Assembly: GCF_000241325.1 (NCBI RefSeq)
Contig: NZ_BAEI01000087.1
Coordinates: 62,001-126,000 of the forward strand
DNA from: Gordonia polyisoprenivorans NBRC 16320 = JCM 10675
GTDB lineage: Bacteria > Actinomycetota > Actinomycetes > Mycobacteriales > Mycobacteriaceae
Length of the DNA stretch: 64,000 bases
Direction of reading: 5' to 3'
Positions 18,238-26,795 of the stretch are shown here, piece by piece. The notes below the pieces were generated by a model that worked only from the letters and a program-made list of their open reading frames with translations, did no database searches and was not told where the DNA came from. A program made the translations under genes and the position numbers. Position 1 is the first letter of the stretch, and every line of letters begins with the position of its first letter.

Positions 18238-19217
18238 GCGCCGGAATGGCCAGGATGCGGGCATTGCTCGGAGTATTGATCGCCGCCGCGGTGATCATCG
18301 GACTCGCCGCCTGCTCGTCGCCCGACGAGTCGGATTCCGGTGGCTCCGTGCAGATCAACCTGCCCGACGGCCGGTCGGTGACGATCCCGCAGACCCCCAC
18401 GCGGATCGTCACCCTCGGCGGGCAGTGGACCGATGTGCTGCTGTCGTTCGGGCAGAAACCGGTCGGCTACTACGACGCGATCCAGGCCACCGCCAAGCAA
18501 CTCCCGCCGTGGTACGGCACCAAACTCGCCGACTCCACGCCGCTCAACCCCAACGGCGACATCGTCGCCGATGTGGCCAACCTCAAACCCGATCTCATCG
18601 TCGCGCCCGGATTCGCCTCCATGAGTGGGGTTTTCGACAAACTGACAAAGATCGCGCCGACCATCGACAAGATCAGTGGGGCGCAGGTCGATCCGTGGCA
18701 GGACATGGTCACCCTGATGGGCACCATCCTGCACCAGCCGGACAAGGCCACCCAGATCATCTCCGGCGTCGACGCCAAGATCAACGCCGTCGCCGCGGAG
18801 TACCCGGGGCTGAAGGGTAAGACATACTCGTTCGCCTACATGTATGGGTCCGACCAGATCTCGGTCCTCGGTGACCCGCAGGACGGGGCCGGCAAACTCT
18901 TCACCTCACTGGGACTGACGATGGCACCCCGGCTGGTGCAACAGAGCACGACGACCGGACAACCAAGATTCCAGATCAGCGCCGAGAACCTGCCGTGGCT
19001 CAACTCCGACGTCCTGGTGATGGCCACCCAGTCCGACGCCCTGCGCACCCGCCTCGTCGGGCTGCCCGGATACCGCAACCTCACCTCGGTGAAGACCGGC
19101 GCGGTGTCGATGATGGATCAGGTACAGATCACCGGACTCAACGAGCCGTCACCGAACGCCACCGTCTACGTCCTCGACCGGTTGCGTCCGGCGTTGGCCC
19201 GCGCGGCGGGGCAGTAG
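18234..19217 (+). CDS. Ferric-siderophore ABC transporter substrate-binding lipoprotein
   Basis: Class III binding protein (FecB/FepB type), about 327 aa. A lipobox (IGLAAC, Cys 27) anchors it outside the membrane. The fold marks are RIVTLGGQWTDVLLSFG, the DLIVAPG strand, KTYSFAYMYGSDQISVLGDPQ and a C-terminal VLDRLRPAL. GTG 18234 overlaps the previous stop (GTGA); ATG 18246 is the alternative start. No permease or ATPase gene is adjacent, so it must work with a transporter encoded elsewhere. Iron regulation is inferred from the upstream box. Confidence 0.9.
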   Translation: MSAGMARMRALLGVLIAAAVIIGLAACSSPDESDSGGSVQINLPDGRSVTIPQTPTRIVTLGGQWTDVLLSFGQKPVGYYDAIQATAKQLPPWYGTKLADSTPLNPNGDIVADVANLKPDLIVAPGFASMSGVFDKLTKIAPTIDKISGAQVDPWQDMVTLMGTILHQPDKATQIISGVDAKINAVAAEYPGLKGKTYSFAYMYGSDQISVLGDPQDGAGKLFTSLGLTMAPRLVQQSTTTGQPRFQISAENLPWLNSDVLVMATQSDALRTRLVGLPGYRNLTSVKTGAVSMMDQVQITGLNEPSPNATVYVLDRLRPALARAAGQ

Positions 19218-19246
19218 AGCCTCCGAGACCAGCGGTCGGGAATCCC

Positions 19247-19759
19247 TCAGCTGTCCGGGATCACCGACGCGACGGCGATGCCGGTGGCCCGCCACCGCGC
19301 CAGGGTGGCCCCGCGTGCCGCCACCGGCGTCGAGAGCAACACGGCGAATGTGGACGGGGGATCGGCGAAGTCGCGGTAGTGATCCCGGTAAAACACCAGT
19401 GATCGCGCGAACCAGGCGAATGTGTCGTCGGCGTGCGGCAGCACGTGCTGGGCGTCGGTGAGCACGGTGAGGAATCCGGTGATTCCCGCGGGCTGATCGA
19501 GGTCGCGCATGCAGTCGTCGAAGGCGTCGGCGTTGCGCCCGAAATGGTCGGGGAATCGCCAACTTCGAGCGAACTCGTCGAACACATCGGGGCGAGTGGT
19601 CAGTCGGGTGCCGGTGATCACCCGCACTCGGAAACCGTCCGGTCGGGGCACGTCGTCGGTGGTGGCTACGTCATCAGGGCCCACGATCAACCCCACCGCC
19701 GGTCCACGCCCGGCGGCGCCGATCAGGAACTCGCGCAGCGACACCTGTTGTGTTGTCAT
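19247..19759 (-). CDS. Barstar family ribonuclease inhibitor
   Basis: A 170-aa protein of the barstar fold. Its best match region is DEFARSWRFPDHFGRNADAFDDCMRDL, the helix-loop-helix that plugs the barnase active site in this family. A C-terminal strand FAVLLSTP follows. It is cytoplasmic, with no signal. ATG 19759 lies 13 nt after the stop of a guanyl-specific ribonuclease gene, which fixes the pairing: this is the immunity/antitoxin partner. It is the last gene of the def-GNAT-RNase-barstar unit and converges on the siderophore lipoprotein gene. Confidence 0.88.
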   Translation of the reverse strand: MTTQQVSLREFLIGAAGRGPAVGLIVGPDDVATTDDVPRPDGFRVRVITGTRLTTRPDVFDEFARSWRFPDHFGRNADAFDDCMRDLDQPAGITGFLTVLTDAQHVLPHADDTFAWFARSLVFYRDHYRDFADPPSTFAVLLSTPVAARGATLARWRATGIAVASVIPDS

Positions 19760-19772
19760 GTGTTCCGCGTCT

Positions 19773-20270
19773 TCATGAAGTCGGGCCCCTGATGAGTACG
19801 AAGGTCTGATAGTGGTCGTCGGTGTACCAGGCCGATCCGTCGCTGCCGGTGACGATGCGCTCCGCATCGCGGGATCGGCCCGGCTCCTTCGGGTTGACGT
19901 CCCATTCGCGGTAGGTGATCGCCTTTCCGGATGACGTGGTCGACGGTAGCCGACCTTCGTTGTTGCGGAACACGATTCCGCCGCGGGTACCCGGTGCGTT
20001 GGCCGCCGCAGGCCATGTGCCCGCATCGATGAGCGCCAGGGTCTGGCGCACCCGGGCGGGAACCCGGGTGTTCGACGGGGCAGATGTGGACGAGACCCCC
20101 GACGACGAGGCCCCCGATGACGAGGAGCCGTCGTGGGAGTTGTCGATCACCCATGTCACGATCACGACGACGGCGATCACCACCAGTGCCGCCGCGGAGA
20201 TCACCGCCTGCCGCCGACGCCGAGCGGGACTCGGGCCGGCCGCGCCGCGACCTCTCGGCCCGCCGGTCAC
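19773..20270 (-). CDS. Membrane-anchored guanyl-specific ribonuclease (N1/T1, barnase-like)
   Basis: A 165-aa protein. A basic cytoplasmic N-terminus and one transmembrane or signal helix (about 21-42, AVISAAALVVIAVVVIVTWVI) are followed by a Ser-rich linker. The RNase Sa/T1-like domain carries the catalytic set Glu 122 (ITYREWDV), Arg 138 (AERIVTG) and His 153 (DDHYQTF) at family spacing. It would cleave RNA after G outside the membrane. Translation starts at GTG 20270, overlapping the GNAT stop by 4 nt. The cognate inhibitor follows 13 nt later. Confidence 0.88.
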   Translation of the reverse strand: MTGGPRGRGAAGPSPARRRRQAVISAAALVVIAVVVIVTWVIDNSHDGSSSSGASSSGVSSTSAPSNTRVPARVRQTLALIDAGTWPAAANAPGTRGGIVFRNNEGRLPSTTSSGKAITYREWDVNPKEPGRSRDAERIVTGSDGSAWYTDDHYQTFVLIRGPTS

Positions 20271-21280
20271 GACGACGTCCGTGGTTCGATGTAGCGGTAG
20301 CGGTGGTGCAATGCGAAACCGCGTGCACGATACCAGGTGCCGGCGATCCGGTTGCCGGACTCGACCTGCAGGTACGCGCGCGCGGCCCCGTTCTCGGCAC
20401 CCCATTGCCGCAATCGTGTGAGCATGGCGTCGCCCAGATGTTCGCGGCGTCGCGCCGGATCGGTCCACAGCGCCGTCAGGCCGAGCATGCGTGTGCCGTC
20501 GGGTGATTCGGTGACCGCGCCGCGCCCGATCGCGATCGGTCGGCCCGCATCCTCGATGGCGGCGAAGGTCACCGGCGCGTCGTCGAGGGTCGCGCCCAAT
20601 ACCGCTGTGGCCAAATCGATGTCGGTGTCGGGACCGAGGTAGGCCCGGAGCCAGTCAGGGGTCGGGGTCGATCGCAGGATGACGTCCGGGTGTTCGGGGA
20701 ATGGGTGATTGGTGGTGGGCCCGGCGGTCAACACGTGGATGACCGGCGATGCGGGCACACCGTCGACCCCCGGTGGTACCGGTCGTTCAGGTGTCGCGAT
20801 CAGCGTCGGCAGATCGCGGGCGGCATACCAGGATTCGATGGCCGATCGGGTGGCCGGGTCGAGGCGCGCCGAACGGTCCAGGGCGATGGCCGAATTGGCG
20901 CGCCGGGAGATGCCTGCACCGGCCCGCACCAACCAGCCCTCGATCCACGCCTGCTCGGTGCCGGGCCAGGCTGCGGCCGCGGCGTGCTCGAGGGCGCGAA
21001 TCTCGCTGTTGCGCACAGGAACCGCCGACAACACCCGCAGCGAGGTGATCGCCGCGCGCGGAATCTCTTCGACGGTGCCGTTTCGGTCGAGTCGAACGGG
21101 GTCCCCGTCTTCGACGAGAAACCCGGTCACGTCCGATTGGGTGGGACCACCGGAGCGTGCCGGAGCCGGGTTGGGCCAGTCGCGCCAATCGGCGGGAGTT
21201 GCCTCGCCCAACAGATAGCGCACCACGACGCGGTCGCCTCGGTATGCGCCGAGGTCGGGTCCGTCATCGCCCACCGCCAT
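20267..21280 (-). CDS. GNAT family N-acetyltransferase (Rv0428c-like)
   Basis: A 337-aa protein. The N-terminal ~75 residues form an SH3-like part (RVVVRYLLGEATPADWRDW...). A C-terminal GNAT domain has GLTALWTDPARRREHLGDAMLTRLRQWGAENGAARAYLQVESGNRIAGTWYRARGF, with the acetyl-CoA loop RREHLGDAM and the GF...Y...RY end. This matches the acetyltransferase next to def in mycobacteria; its natural acceptor is unknown. ATG 21280 follows the def stop by 8 nt and it overlaps the RNase gene, so all four genes are co-transcribed. Confidence 0.87.
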   Translation of the reverse strand: MAVGDDGPDLGAYRGDRVVVRYLLGEATPADWRDWPNPAPARSGGPTQSDVTGFLVEDGDPVRLDRNGTVEEIPRAAITSLRVLSAVPVRNSEIRALEHAAAAAWPGTEQAWIEGWLVRAGAGISRRANSAIALDRSARLDPATRSAIESWYAARDLPTLIATPERPVPPGVDGVPASPVIHVLTAGPTTNHPFPEHPDVILRSTPTPDWLRAYLGPDTDIDLATAVLGATLDDAPVTFAAIEDAGRPIAIGRGAVTESPDGTRMLGLTALWTDPARRREHLGDAMLTRLRQWGAENGAARAYLQVESGNRIAGTWYRARGFALHHRYRYIEPRTSS

Positions 21281-21288
21281 CGCCGGAA

Positions 21289-21897
21289 TCAGTCGTCGTC
21301 GTGGCCGAAGGGGTCGGCCTGCTCGCCGGGCACCCAGGTGAGTCCGGGCACGCCCCAGCCATTGCGTTTGATGGCCTTCTTGGCGGCGCGGGCGTTGCGG
21401 CCGACCAAGACGTCGACGTAGAGGAAGCCGTCGAGATGACCGACCTCGTGCTGCAGCATCCGCGCGAAGAACCCGCGGCCCTCGAGGACGACCTCGGCGC
21501 CCGTGCGGTCGACTCCGGTGACCCGCGCCCAGTCGGCCCGCCCGGTGGGGAACTGCTCGCCGGGCACCGACAGGCAGCCTTCGTCGTTGTCGTCGGGGTC
21601 GGGCATGGTCTCGGGGATCTCCGAGGTCTCCAGCACGGGGTTCACGACCTCGCCGCGACGCCGAGTCGTCGACAGCCGGGACTCGCCGTCGGGGCAGTCG
21701 TAGACGAACATCCGCTTGCCGACCCCGACCTGGTTGGCGGCCAGGCCGACACCGTTGGCGGCGTCCATCGTCTCGTACATGTCGTCGAGCAGGGTCACGA
21801 TCTCCGCCGAGGGTCGTCCCTGCGCGTCGAGTTCGACCGGCTCGGTCGCGCGATGCAGGACCGGTTCGCCGACAATGCAGATCGGGAGGATTGCCAT
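21289..21897 (-). CDS. def: Peptide deformylase
   Basis: Fe(II)/Zn enzyme removing the formyl group from nascent N-terminal Met. The 202-aa protein has all three motifs: [18 protein letters not shown] (metal Cys) and HEVGHLDG (two metal His and catalytic Glu). It has an inserted loop with DPDDNDEG before motif 2, as in actinobacterial type I enzymes. The start at ATG 21897 follows GGGAGGA. First gene of the minus-strand unit def-GNAT-RNase-barstar. Confidence 0.96.
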   Translation of the reverse strand: MAILPICIVGEPVLHRATEPVELDAQGRPSAEIVTLLDDMYETMDAANGVGLAANQVGVGKRMFVYDCPDGESRLSTTRRRGEVVNPVLETSEIPETMPDPDDNDEGCLSVPGEQFPTGRADWARVTGVDRTGAEVVLEGRGFFARMLQHEVGHLDGFLYVDVLVGRNARAAKKAIKRNGWGVPGLTWVPGEQADPFGHDDD

Positions 21898-22126
21898 GCG
21901 GGACAGATTACTGTGCGCGAATATTCGTCGACCGTCGGTGACGGCGGGCCACGGCGCGGCTCGGGGACGGGGTGAGCGGGGTCGGCTTCCCCCGCGAGTC
22001 ACACCACCTCGGCCGGTGCCGTGCGTGGTTAGATATTCACGAACCACACCGCTGTGATTCTCGATGGCCGGCTCGTCGGAAAGTGCGCGGTGTGAGGTGT
22101 TGCAGCGAGATCTTCGAGGGAGCGAG

Positions 22127-22489
22127 ATGGACGGCGCAGCAGCGCGTGACCAGAAGCAGCAGAGTGATCGGCCGGATTCGGTGACCACTCCCGACGATGG
22201 TGCGCAGGCGGTCGACCCCAATGCGGTCGGACCCGACGGTCTGTCGCGCCGCGAACACGACATCCTCGCCTTCGAGCGGCAGTGGTGGAAGTACGCGGGG
22301 GCCAAGGAAGAAGCGATCAAGGAACTCTTCGGACTCTCGGCGACCCGCTATTACCAGATCCTCAACGCCCTGGTGGATCGTCCCGAGGCGCTGGCCGCCG
22401 ACCCGATGTTGGTCAAGCGGCTGCGCCGGCTGCGGGCATCCCGGCAGAAGGCGCGCGCGGCGCGTCGGCTCGGGTTCGAGATCACCTAG
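22127..22489 (+). CDS. DUF3263 domain protein
   Basis: A 120-aa protein with a hydrophilic N-terminus. DUF3263 follows: [52 protein letters not shown], an HTH-like module conserved in mycolata. It is probably DNA binding; targets are unknown. ATG 22127 follows GAGGGAGCGAG; the upstream open frame is not family-like. The order DUF3263-LytR_C-sodC-ligase on this strand, with def divergent, matches Rv0429c-Rv0433 of M. tuberculosis. Confidence 0.88.
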   Translation: MDGAAARDQKQQSDRPDSVTTPDDGAQAVDPNAVGPDGLSRREHDILAFERQWWKYAGAKEEAIKELFGLSATRYYQILNALVDRPEALAADPMLVKRLRRLRASRQKARAARRLGFEIT

Positions 22490-22540
22490 CGGCGGCGGCA
22501 GCGTCGCGGGCGCACCGGCCGATGTGCGTTAAGGTCATCG

Positions 22541-23038
22541 GTGATGAATGCTGATCGCGAGTCGAACCGCCTGCCACTGCGGGCCGGGGCCATGGTGCTC
22601 TTTGCGGTCGCCATCGTGTTCGTGGCCCTGGGATGGCATCACGCGGCGACGTCCGGCGACAATCCCGAAGCCCAGTTGCAGGCCGCCCAGTCCAGCGTGC
22701 CGAGCACCACGAGTGCCCCGGCGAGCACCTCGTCCTCGGCGGCCGGCAACGCCCGGATCTGCGTGATCAACGCGGGCACCGTCACCGGGCTGGCGACCGA
22801 GGTCGACGAAGAACTCAAGGGCAAGGGCTTCACCACGATCGGCATCAATGCCCAGAGCAACTACGACGGCGGCTTCTCGCAGAACACCGTCGTGTACTCG
22901 TCGCCGGCGCAGAAGGACCAGGCCGACAAGATCGCCCAGGCCCTCGACAACGATTACACCGTCGACTCCCGCGCGAACCTGGGGAGTTCCTTCAGCAGGT
23001 GCGTCGGCGGTATCGCCGTCGTCGCGGTGCAGCGATGA
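22541..23038 (+). CDS. LytR C-terminal domain membrane protein
   Basis: A 165-aa protein with one N-terminal membrane helix (AGAMVLFAVAIVFVALGW), a Ser/Thr/Ala-rich linker, and an extracytoplasmic LytR_C domain: ARICVINAGTVTGLATEVDEELKGKGFTTIGINAQ, then NTVVYSSPAQKDQADKIAQALD. There is no LCP catalytic domain, so it is an accessory wall protein rather than a ligase. Start GTG 22541 or the adjacent ATG 22544. It corresponds to the Rv0431 position. Confidence 0.86.
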   Translation: MMNADRESNRLPLRAGAMVLFAVAIVFVALGWHHAATSGDNPEAQLQAAQSSVPSTTSAPASTSSSAAGNARICVINAGTVTGLATEVDEELKGKGFTTIGINAQSNYDGGFSQNTVVYSSPAQKDQADKIAQALDNDYTVDSRANLGSSFSRCVGGIAVVAVQR

Positions 23039-23204
23039 CCCGGCACACCTCACCCGGGAATCCCGGGCACCCCCGATCAGGCACTCGCACCGCCGATCCC
23101 GCATACTTCAGTGCCGAGGCCCACGGCATTGACCCCGGCACGAGTGCCGACATCTGTGCCGGCATGGGTGCCGGTGTCCCATCACACATCACTCGAGGAG
23201 CGAG

Positions 23205-23888
23205 ATGACCGTCAATTCGAAAGCAGGCTCTGCGACCATGCGTGCCCTCGCGGTGCTCGCGTCGGCGGGTGCCGTCGGGTTGGCCTTGGCGGCATGTACT
23301 CCCAACGAGCCGACGACCAGCGAGAAGGGCACCACCCCGGCTGTGCAGACCGGCGACCAGGCACCCCAGGGTGGTCTCGTGGACGCCGACAACATCCCGG
23401 CCAGCGGTGGCCAGACCGAAACCGCCTCGCTGATCAACACCGACGGGAAGAGCATCGGTGAGGCCGTCTTCCGGCCCAACGGCTCCGCGCTCGGTGTCAC
23501 CGTCACCGTCAAGGCCGGCAGTGGTATCCCCGCCGGATTCCATGCGATGCACATCCACTCCGGCAGCACCTGCACCACGGCCGACAAGTTCGTCTCGGCG
23601 GGCGGCCACCTGCAGGTCGACGGTCACACCGGTCACCCGTCGAGCGGTGACCTTGTGTCGATCAACATCCTGTCCGACGGATCGGGTTCCACGACGACCT
23701 CGACGTCGGCGGTCGACCTGTCGCAGATCGCCAACAAGACGATCATCATCCACGAGAACGCCGACAACTTCGCCAACATCCCCAATCGGTACACCTCCAA
23801 CGGCCAGCCCGGCCCGGACGAGGAGACGATGAGCACCGGTGACGGCGGGGCGCGTCTGGCGTGCGGTCAGATCTCGGCGGCGCAGTAA
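23205..23888 (+). CDS. sodC: Superoxide dismutase [Cu-Zn] lipoprotein
   Basis: Extracytoplasmic Cu/Zn SOD, 227 aa, converting superoxide to H2O2 and O2. A lipobox LALAAC places Cys 31 as the lipid anchor, and a Thr/Pro/Gly-rich tether follows. Metal site residues are FHAMHIHS (Cu), AGGHLQ and GHTGHPSSGDL (bridging/Zn), and IIIHENADNF (Cu). The C-terminal GGARLACGQI carries the disulfide Cys. ATG 23205 follows GAGGAGCGAG. Mycobacterial SodC proteins have the same layout. Confidence 0.95.
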   Translation: MTVNSKAGSATMRALAVLASAGAVGLALAACTPNEPTTSEKGTTPAVQTGDQAPQGGLVDADNIPASGGQTETASLINTDGKSIGEAVFRPNGSALGVTVTVKAGSGIPAGFHAMHIHSGSTCTTADKFVSAGGHLQVDGHTGHPSSGDLVSINILSDGSGSTTTSTSAVDLSQIANKTIIIHENADNFANIPNRYTSNGQPGPDEETMSTGDGGARLACGQISAAQ

Positions 23889-23924
23889 GTCTGCCGCCAC
23901 AACCGGCGCCCCTGGACTGAACTG

Positions 23925-25055
23925 ATGCCGGTCAACACCCTCATCGGATTCCGCGGTTCGCCGACCCCGACGCTCGGGGTGGAGTGGGAGTTCGCGTTGA
24001 CCGACAAGGTCACCGGCGATCTGTCCAACACGGCGGCGGATCTGTTCACCGAGGTCGGCGCACGGTTCCCGGGGTTGGACGGCAAGGTGCACAAGGAACT
24101 GCTGCGCAACACCGTCGAGCTCGTCACCGGCATCTGCAACACCACCGCCGAGGCGGTCGCCGACCTTTCGCACACCCTGGACGCGGTGCGCGGCGTGGTC
24201 GACGAGCTCGGTGTCGATCTGTACGGCGCAGGGACTCATCCGTTCGCCGAATGGTCTACGCAATTGCTCACCGAGGGGCATCGATACGCCGAACTGATCG
24301 AACGCACCCAGTGGTGGGGTCGGCAGATGCTCATCTGGGGTGTGCACGTACACGTCGGTATCGACCACCGCGACAAGGTGTTACCGATCTTGTCGTCGTT
24401 GCTCAACTACTATCCGCATCTGCTGGCGTTGTCGGCGTCGTCGCCGATGTGGGCGGGCCAGGACACCGGCTATGCCAGCAACCGCGCGATGATGTTCCAG
24501 CAGTTGCCGACCGCCGGGCTGCCGTTCCAGTTCGAGAAGTGGAGCCAGTTCGAGGCGTTTGTCGCCGACCAGAAGACGACCGGGATCATCGACCACATCA
24601 ACGAGATCCGCTGGGACATCCGGCCGTCACCGCACCTGGGCACCATCGAGGTACGGGTGTGCGACGGGATGACCAACCTCACCGAACTCTCGGCGGTGGT
24701 CGCGCTGATCCATTGTCTCGTCGTCGATCTCGACCGCCGGCTGTCGGCGGGCGAGGAACTCCCGCAGATGGCGCCGTGGTTGGTTCAGGAAAACAAGTGG
24801 CGCGCAGCACGTTACGGCCTCGATGCGATCGTCATCCTGGACTCACGTTGCAACGAGCGGCTGGTCACCGACGATCTCGCCGACCTGTTGGTCCGGCTCG
24901 AGCCGGTCGCCGCCGACCTGCGATGCCTCGACGAACTCTCGCAGGTCGCCGCAATCGCGGAGCGCGGCACCAGTTATCAGCGGCAGCGGGCCGTGTACTC
25001 ACAGACCCACGACATGCGTGACGTGGTGGCCTCGGTGGTGTCGGAGCTGGAGTGA
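23925..25055 (+). CDS. Carboxylate-amine ligase, YbdK/GCS2 family
   Basis: ATP-dependent glutamate-cysteine-ligase-like enzyme, 376 aa. Landmarks are the N-terminal TLGVEWEFALTDKVTGDLSN (substrate/ATP Glu), VELVTGICNTTAEA, GTHPFAEWSTQLLTEGHRY, QMLIWGVHVHVGI, and IRWDIRPSPHLGTIEVRVCDG. YbdK members make gamma-glutamyl-cysteine weakly in vitro; the true substrate is uncertain. It lies directly after sodC as Rv0433 does. I therefore do not call it EgtA, although it could supply gamma-glutamylcysteine for EgtB. The gap after sodC is 36 nt, so they may be co-transcribed. Confidence 0.88.
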   Translation: MPVNTLIGFRGSPTPTLGVEWEFALTDKVTGDLSNTAADLFTEVGARFPGLDGKVHKELLRNTVELVTGICNTTAEAVADLSHTLDAVRGVVDELGVDLYGAGTHPFAEWSTQLLTEGHRYAELIERTQWWGRQMLIWGVHVHVGIDHRDKVLPILSSLLNYYPHLLALSASSPMWAGQDTGYASNRAMMFQQLPTAGLPFQFEKWSQFEAFVADQKTTGIIDHINEIRWDIRPSPHLGTIEVRVCDGMTNLTELSAVVALIHCLVVDLDRRLSAGEELPQMAPWLVQENKWRAARYGLDAIVILDSRCNERLVTDDLADLLVRLEPVAADLRCLDELSQVAAIAERGTSYQRQRAVYSQTHDMRDVVASVVSELE

Positions 25056-25059
25056 GGGC

Positions 25060-25512
25060 TCACGTGAGCGCGTTCGGCGCAGCCAACTGGGGTCCGGTGC
25101 CCTCTCGTGCGGCGATCCACCCGTCGTGATCCCACTGTTCGGTGGCGCGCCGTCCGGCTGGGTAGTCCCAGTGTGATTCGCGTTCCACCTCGACGATTGC
25201 GCCCCCGGGACCGACGGTGACCCAGTTGTAGGTTCCGTTGGGGTGCATGTGTTTGGCCCACTGCACCACGATCTCGACGTCGGTCCCGTCGACTGTCCGC
25301 CAGGTGCGGGTCTGGGTGTCGACGCGCATCGGACTCAGGTGTCGCGCATAGCGAGGGTCGAGGGCGGCGAAGACGTCGTGCGCGATGTGCTCGGCCAGTG
25401 TCGGTGAGGGCAGAGGACCGGTGATCCCCGGCAGGATTGCTGCGACACGAGCGTCGCATGCCTCCGATGCGTTCCTCAACGGGATTGGTGCGACCTCGGT
25501 GCGATACGTCAC
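25060..25512 (-). CDS. Conserved hypothetical protein
   Basis: A 150-aa soluble protein beginning MTYRTEVAPIPLRNASEACDAR and containing QTRTWRTVDGTDVEIVVQWAKHMHPNGTYNWVTVGPGGAIVEVERE. I recognise no domain. The start at GTG 25512 overlaps the epoxide hydrolase stop (GTGA), so it is translated with it and is possibly an accessory of that enzyme. It converges on the ligase gene with a 4-nt gap. Confidence 0.65.
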   Translation of the reverse strand: MTYRTEVAPIPLRNASEACDARVAAILPGITGPLPSPTLAEHIAHDVFAALDPRYARHLSPMRVDTQTRTWRTVDGTDVEIVVQWAKHMHPNGTYNWVTVGPGGAIVEVERESHWDYPAGRRATEQWDHDGWIAAREGTGPQLAAPNALT

Positions 25513-26699
25513 CTGAGCCGGGGGCAGGAACGCAGGCTGCGCAGCCCGGCGCGGATCTCGCGGACCAGGATCTCGGGTTGTTCGAGCGCGGCAAAGTGCC
25601 CTCCGTGTTCGGCTTCGCCATAGTGAACGAGGCTGCGATAGGTGTCCTCGATCCACGTCCGAGGCAGGCGTGGGATGTCCGCGGGAAAAACGGTCACCGC
25701 GACCGGGAGCGTCAGCGTCGGGCCCGCGAAGCCGGCCGAGCCGTTCTCCCAGTAGATTCGTCCGGACGATGCCGCACTGTTGGTGAGCCAGTAGAGCGAA
25801 ATCACATCGAGCATGTCATCGACGTCGAGGGCATCCTCCGCGAGTCCCTGATTGTCGGTCTTGGATTGGAACTTCTCGTAGATCCAGGCCGCCTGTCCGG
25901 CGGGGGAGTCCGCCAGTGCGAACCCGACGGTCTCGGGCTTGGTGCGCTGAAGGTGGTTTGACCCGCCGAGGTTGTCGGCGTAGAGAGCGAGGCTCTCCAC
26001 GGCGCGACGCTCGTCGGGTGACAGGATCTCGGGAATCGTTGTGGGGAAGGCATACTGGGTGTTCAGGTGAATTCCGAGGAGCCCTGTTGGTGCCATGGCC
26101 CCGGGTTCGGTGGTCACGACCGCACCCCAATCACCGCCCTGCGCAGTCCATTCCGTGTAGTCCAAGCGCTTCATCAGTTCCGCCCACGCGTTCGCGATGT
26201 GTGAGACGTTCCACCCGGTCGTGCTCGGTTTGCCGGAGAACCCGAACCCGGGAAGGGAAGGGATGACGACGTCGAAGGCATCGGCGGCGTTCCCGCCGAA
26301 AGACTCGGGATCGGTCAATGGGCCGATCATCGCCAGGAAGTCCATGATCGAGCCCGGCCATCCGTGCGTCAGGATCAGCGGCATCGCATTCGCAACGGTC
26401 GATCGGACGTGGATGAAGTGGATGTCGAGCCCGTCGATCTCGGTCAGGAAGTGGGGGAACCGATTGAGCTCGGCTTCGAGGCGTTGCCAGTCGTAGCGGT
26501 GCTCCCAATGGTCGACCAGGGACCGGGCATTCTCCAGCCGAACCCCCTGTGACCAATCGCCAACCGTCTCCGGATCCGGCCATCGGGTCCGGGCGAGTCG
26601 GTGCTTCACATCATCGATCTCGGCATCGGAGAAGGAGACCGTGACCGGGCGTACGGCGGCCGCAGTGGTAGGCGGTGTGGTGGGTGTCAGTGCGGCCAT
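25509..26699 (-). CDS. Epoxide hydrolase (EHN-type alpha/beta hydrolase)
   Basis: Microsomal-epoxide-hydrolase-like enzyme, 396 aa. The N-terminal EHN segment is SFSDAEIDDVKHRLARTRWPD..GDWSQG. The alpha/beta core has oxyanion HGWPGSIMDFLAMIGPL, nucleophile Asp in GGDWGAVV and terminal His in EHGGHFAALEQPE. Likely cytoplasmic, opening epoxides of lipids or xenobiotics. ATG 26699 is favoured since AAGGAG sits 7 nt upstream; ATG 26705 is too close to it. The divergent TetR gene and its paired operators predict induction by a substrate-like ligand. Confidence 0.9.
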   Translation of the reverse strand: MAALTPTTPPTTAAAVRPVTVSFSDAEIDDVKHRLARTRWPDPETVGDWSQGVRLENARSLVDHWEHRYDWQRLEAELNRFPHFLTEIDGLDIHFIHVRSTVANAMPLILTHGWPGSIMDFLAMIGPLTDPESFGGNAADAFDVVIPSLPGFGFSGKPSTTGWNVSHIANAWAELMKRLDYTEWTAQGGDWGAVVTTEPGAMAPTGLLGIHLNTQYAFPTTIPEILSPDERRAVESLALYADNLGGSNHLQRTKPETVGFALADSPAGQAAWIYEKFQSKTDNQGLAEDALDVDDMLDVISLYWLTNSAASSGRIYWENGSAGFAGPTLTLPVAVTVFPADIPRLPRTWIEDTYRSLVHYGEAEHGGHFAALEQPEILVREIRAGLRSLRSCPRLR

Positions 26700-26739
26700 G
26701 GCCATTCTCCTTGGGCGTCGAGGTGCAGTGAGATGTCTC

Positions 26740-26784
26740 GTTGCACACTGGTGTGCAACGTACTCCACTGCACACCAGTGTGCA
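26740..26784. promoter_or_regulatory. Paired TetR operators between epoxide hydrolase and regulator
   Basis: Two inverted repeats share the core TGCACAC-N2-GTGTGCA. They are GTTGCACAC-TG-GTGTGCAAC at 26740-26759 and TGCACAC-CA-GTGTGCA at 26769-26784, with centres 27 bp apart. The second lies 11 nt from the TetR start, so binding would repress both divergent genes. Confidence 0.8.
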
Positions 26785-26795
26785 AACATGGTGCG

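Noticed and set aside
23925-25055. EgtA, the glutamate-cysteine ligase of ergothioneine synthesis
   Set aside because: Sequence landmarks and the position after sodC match the YbdK/Rv0433 type; EgtA is a different branch and lies with the egt genes in mycobacteria.
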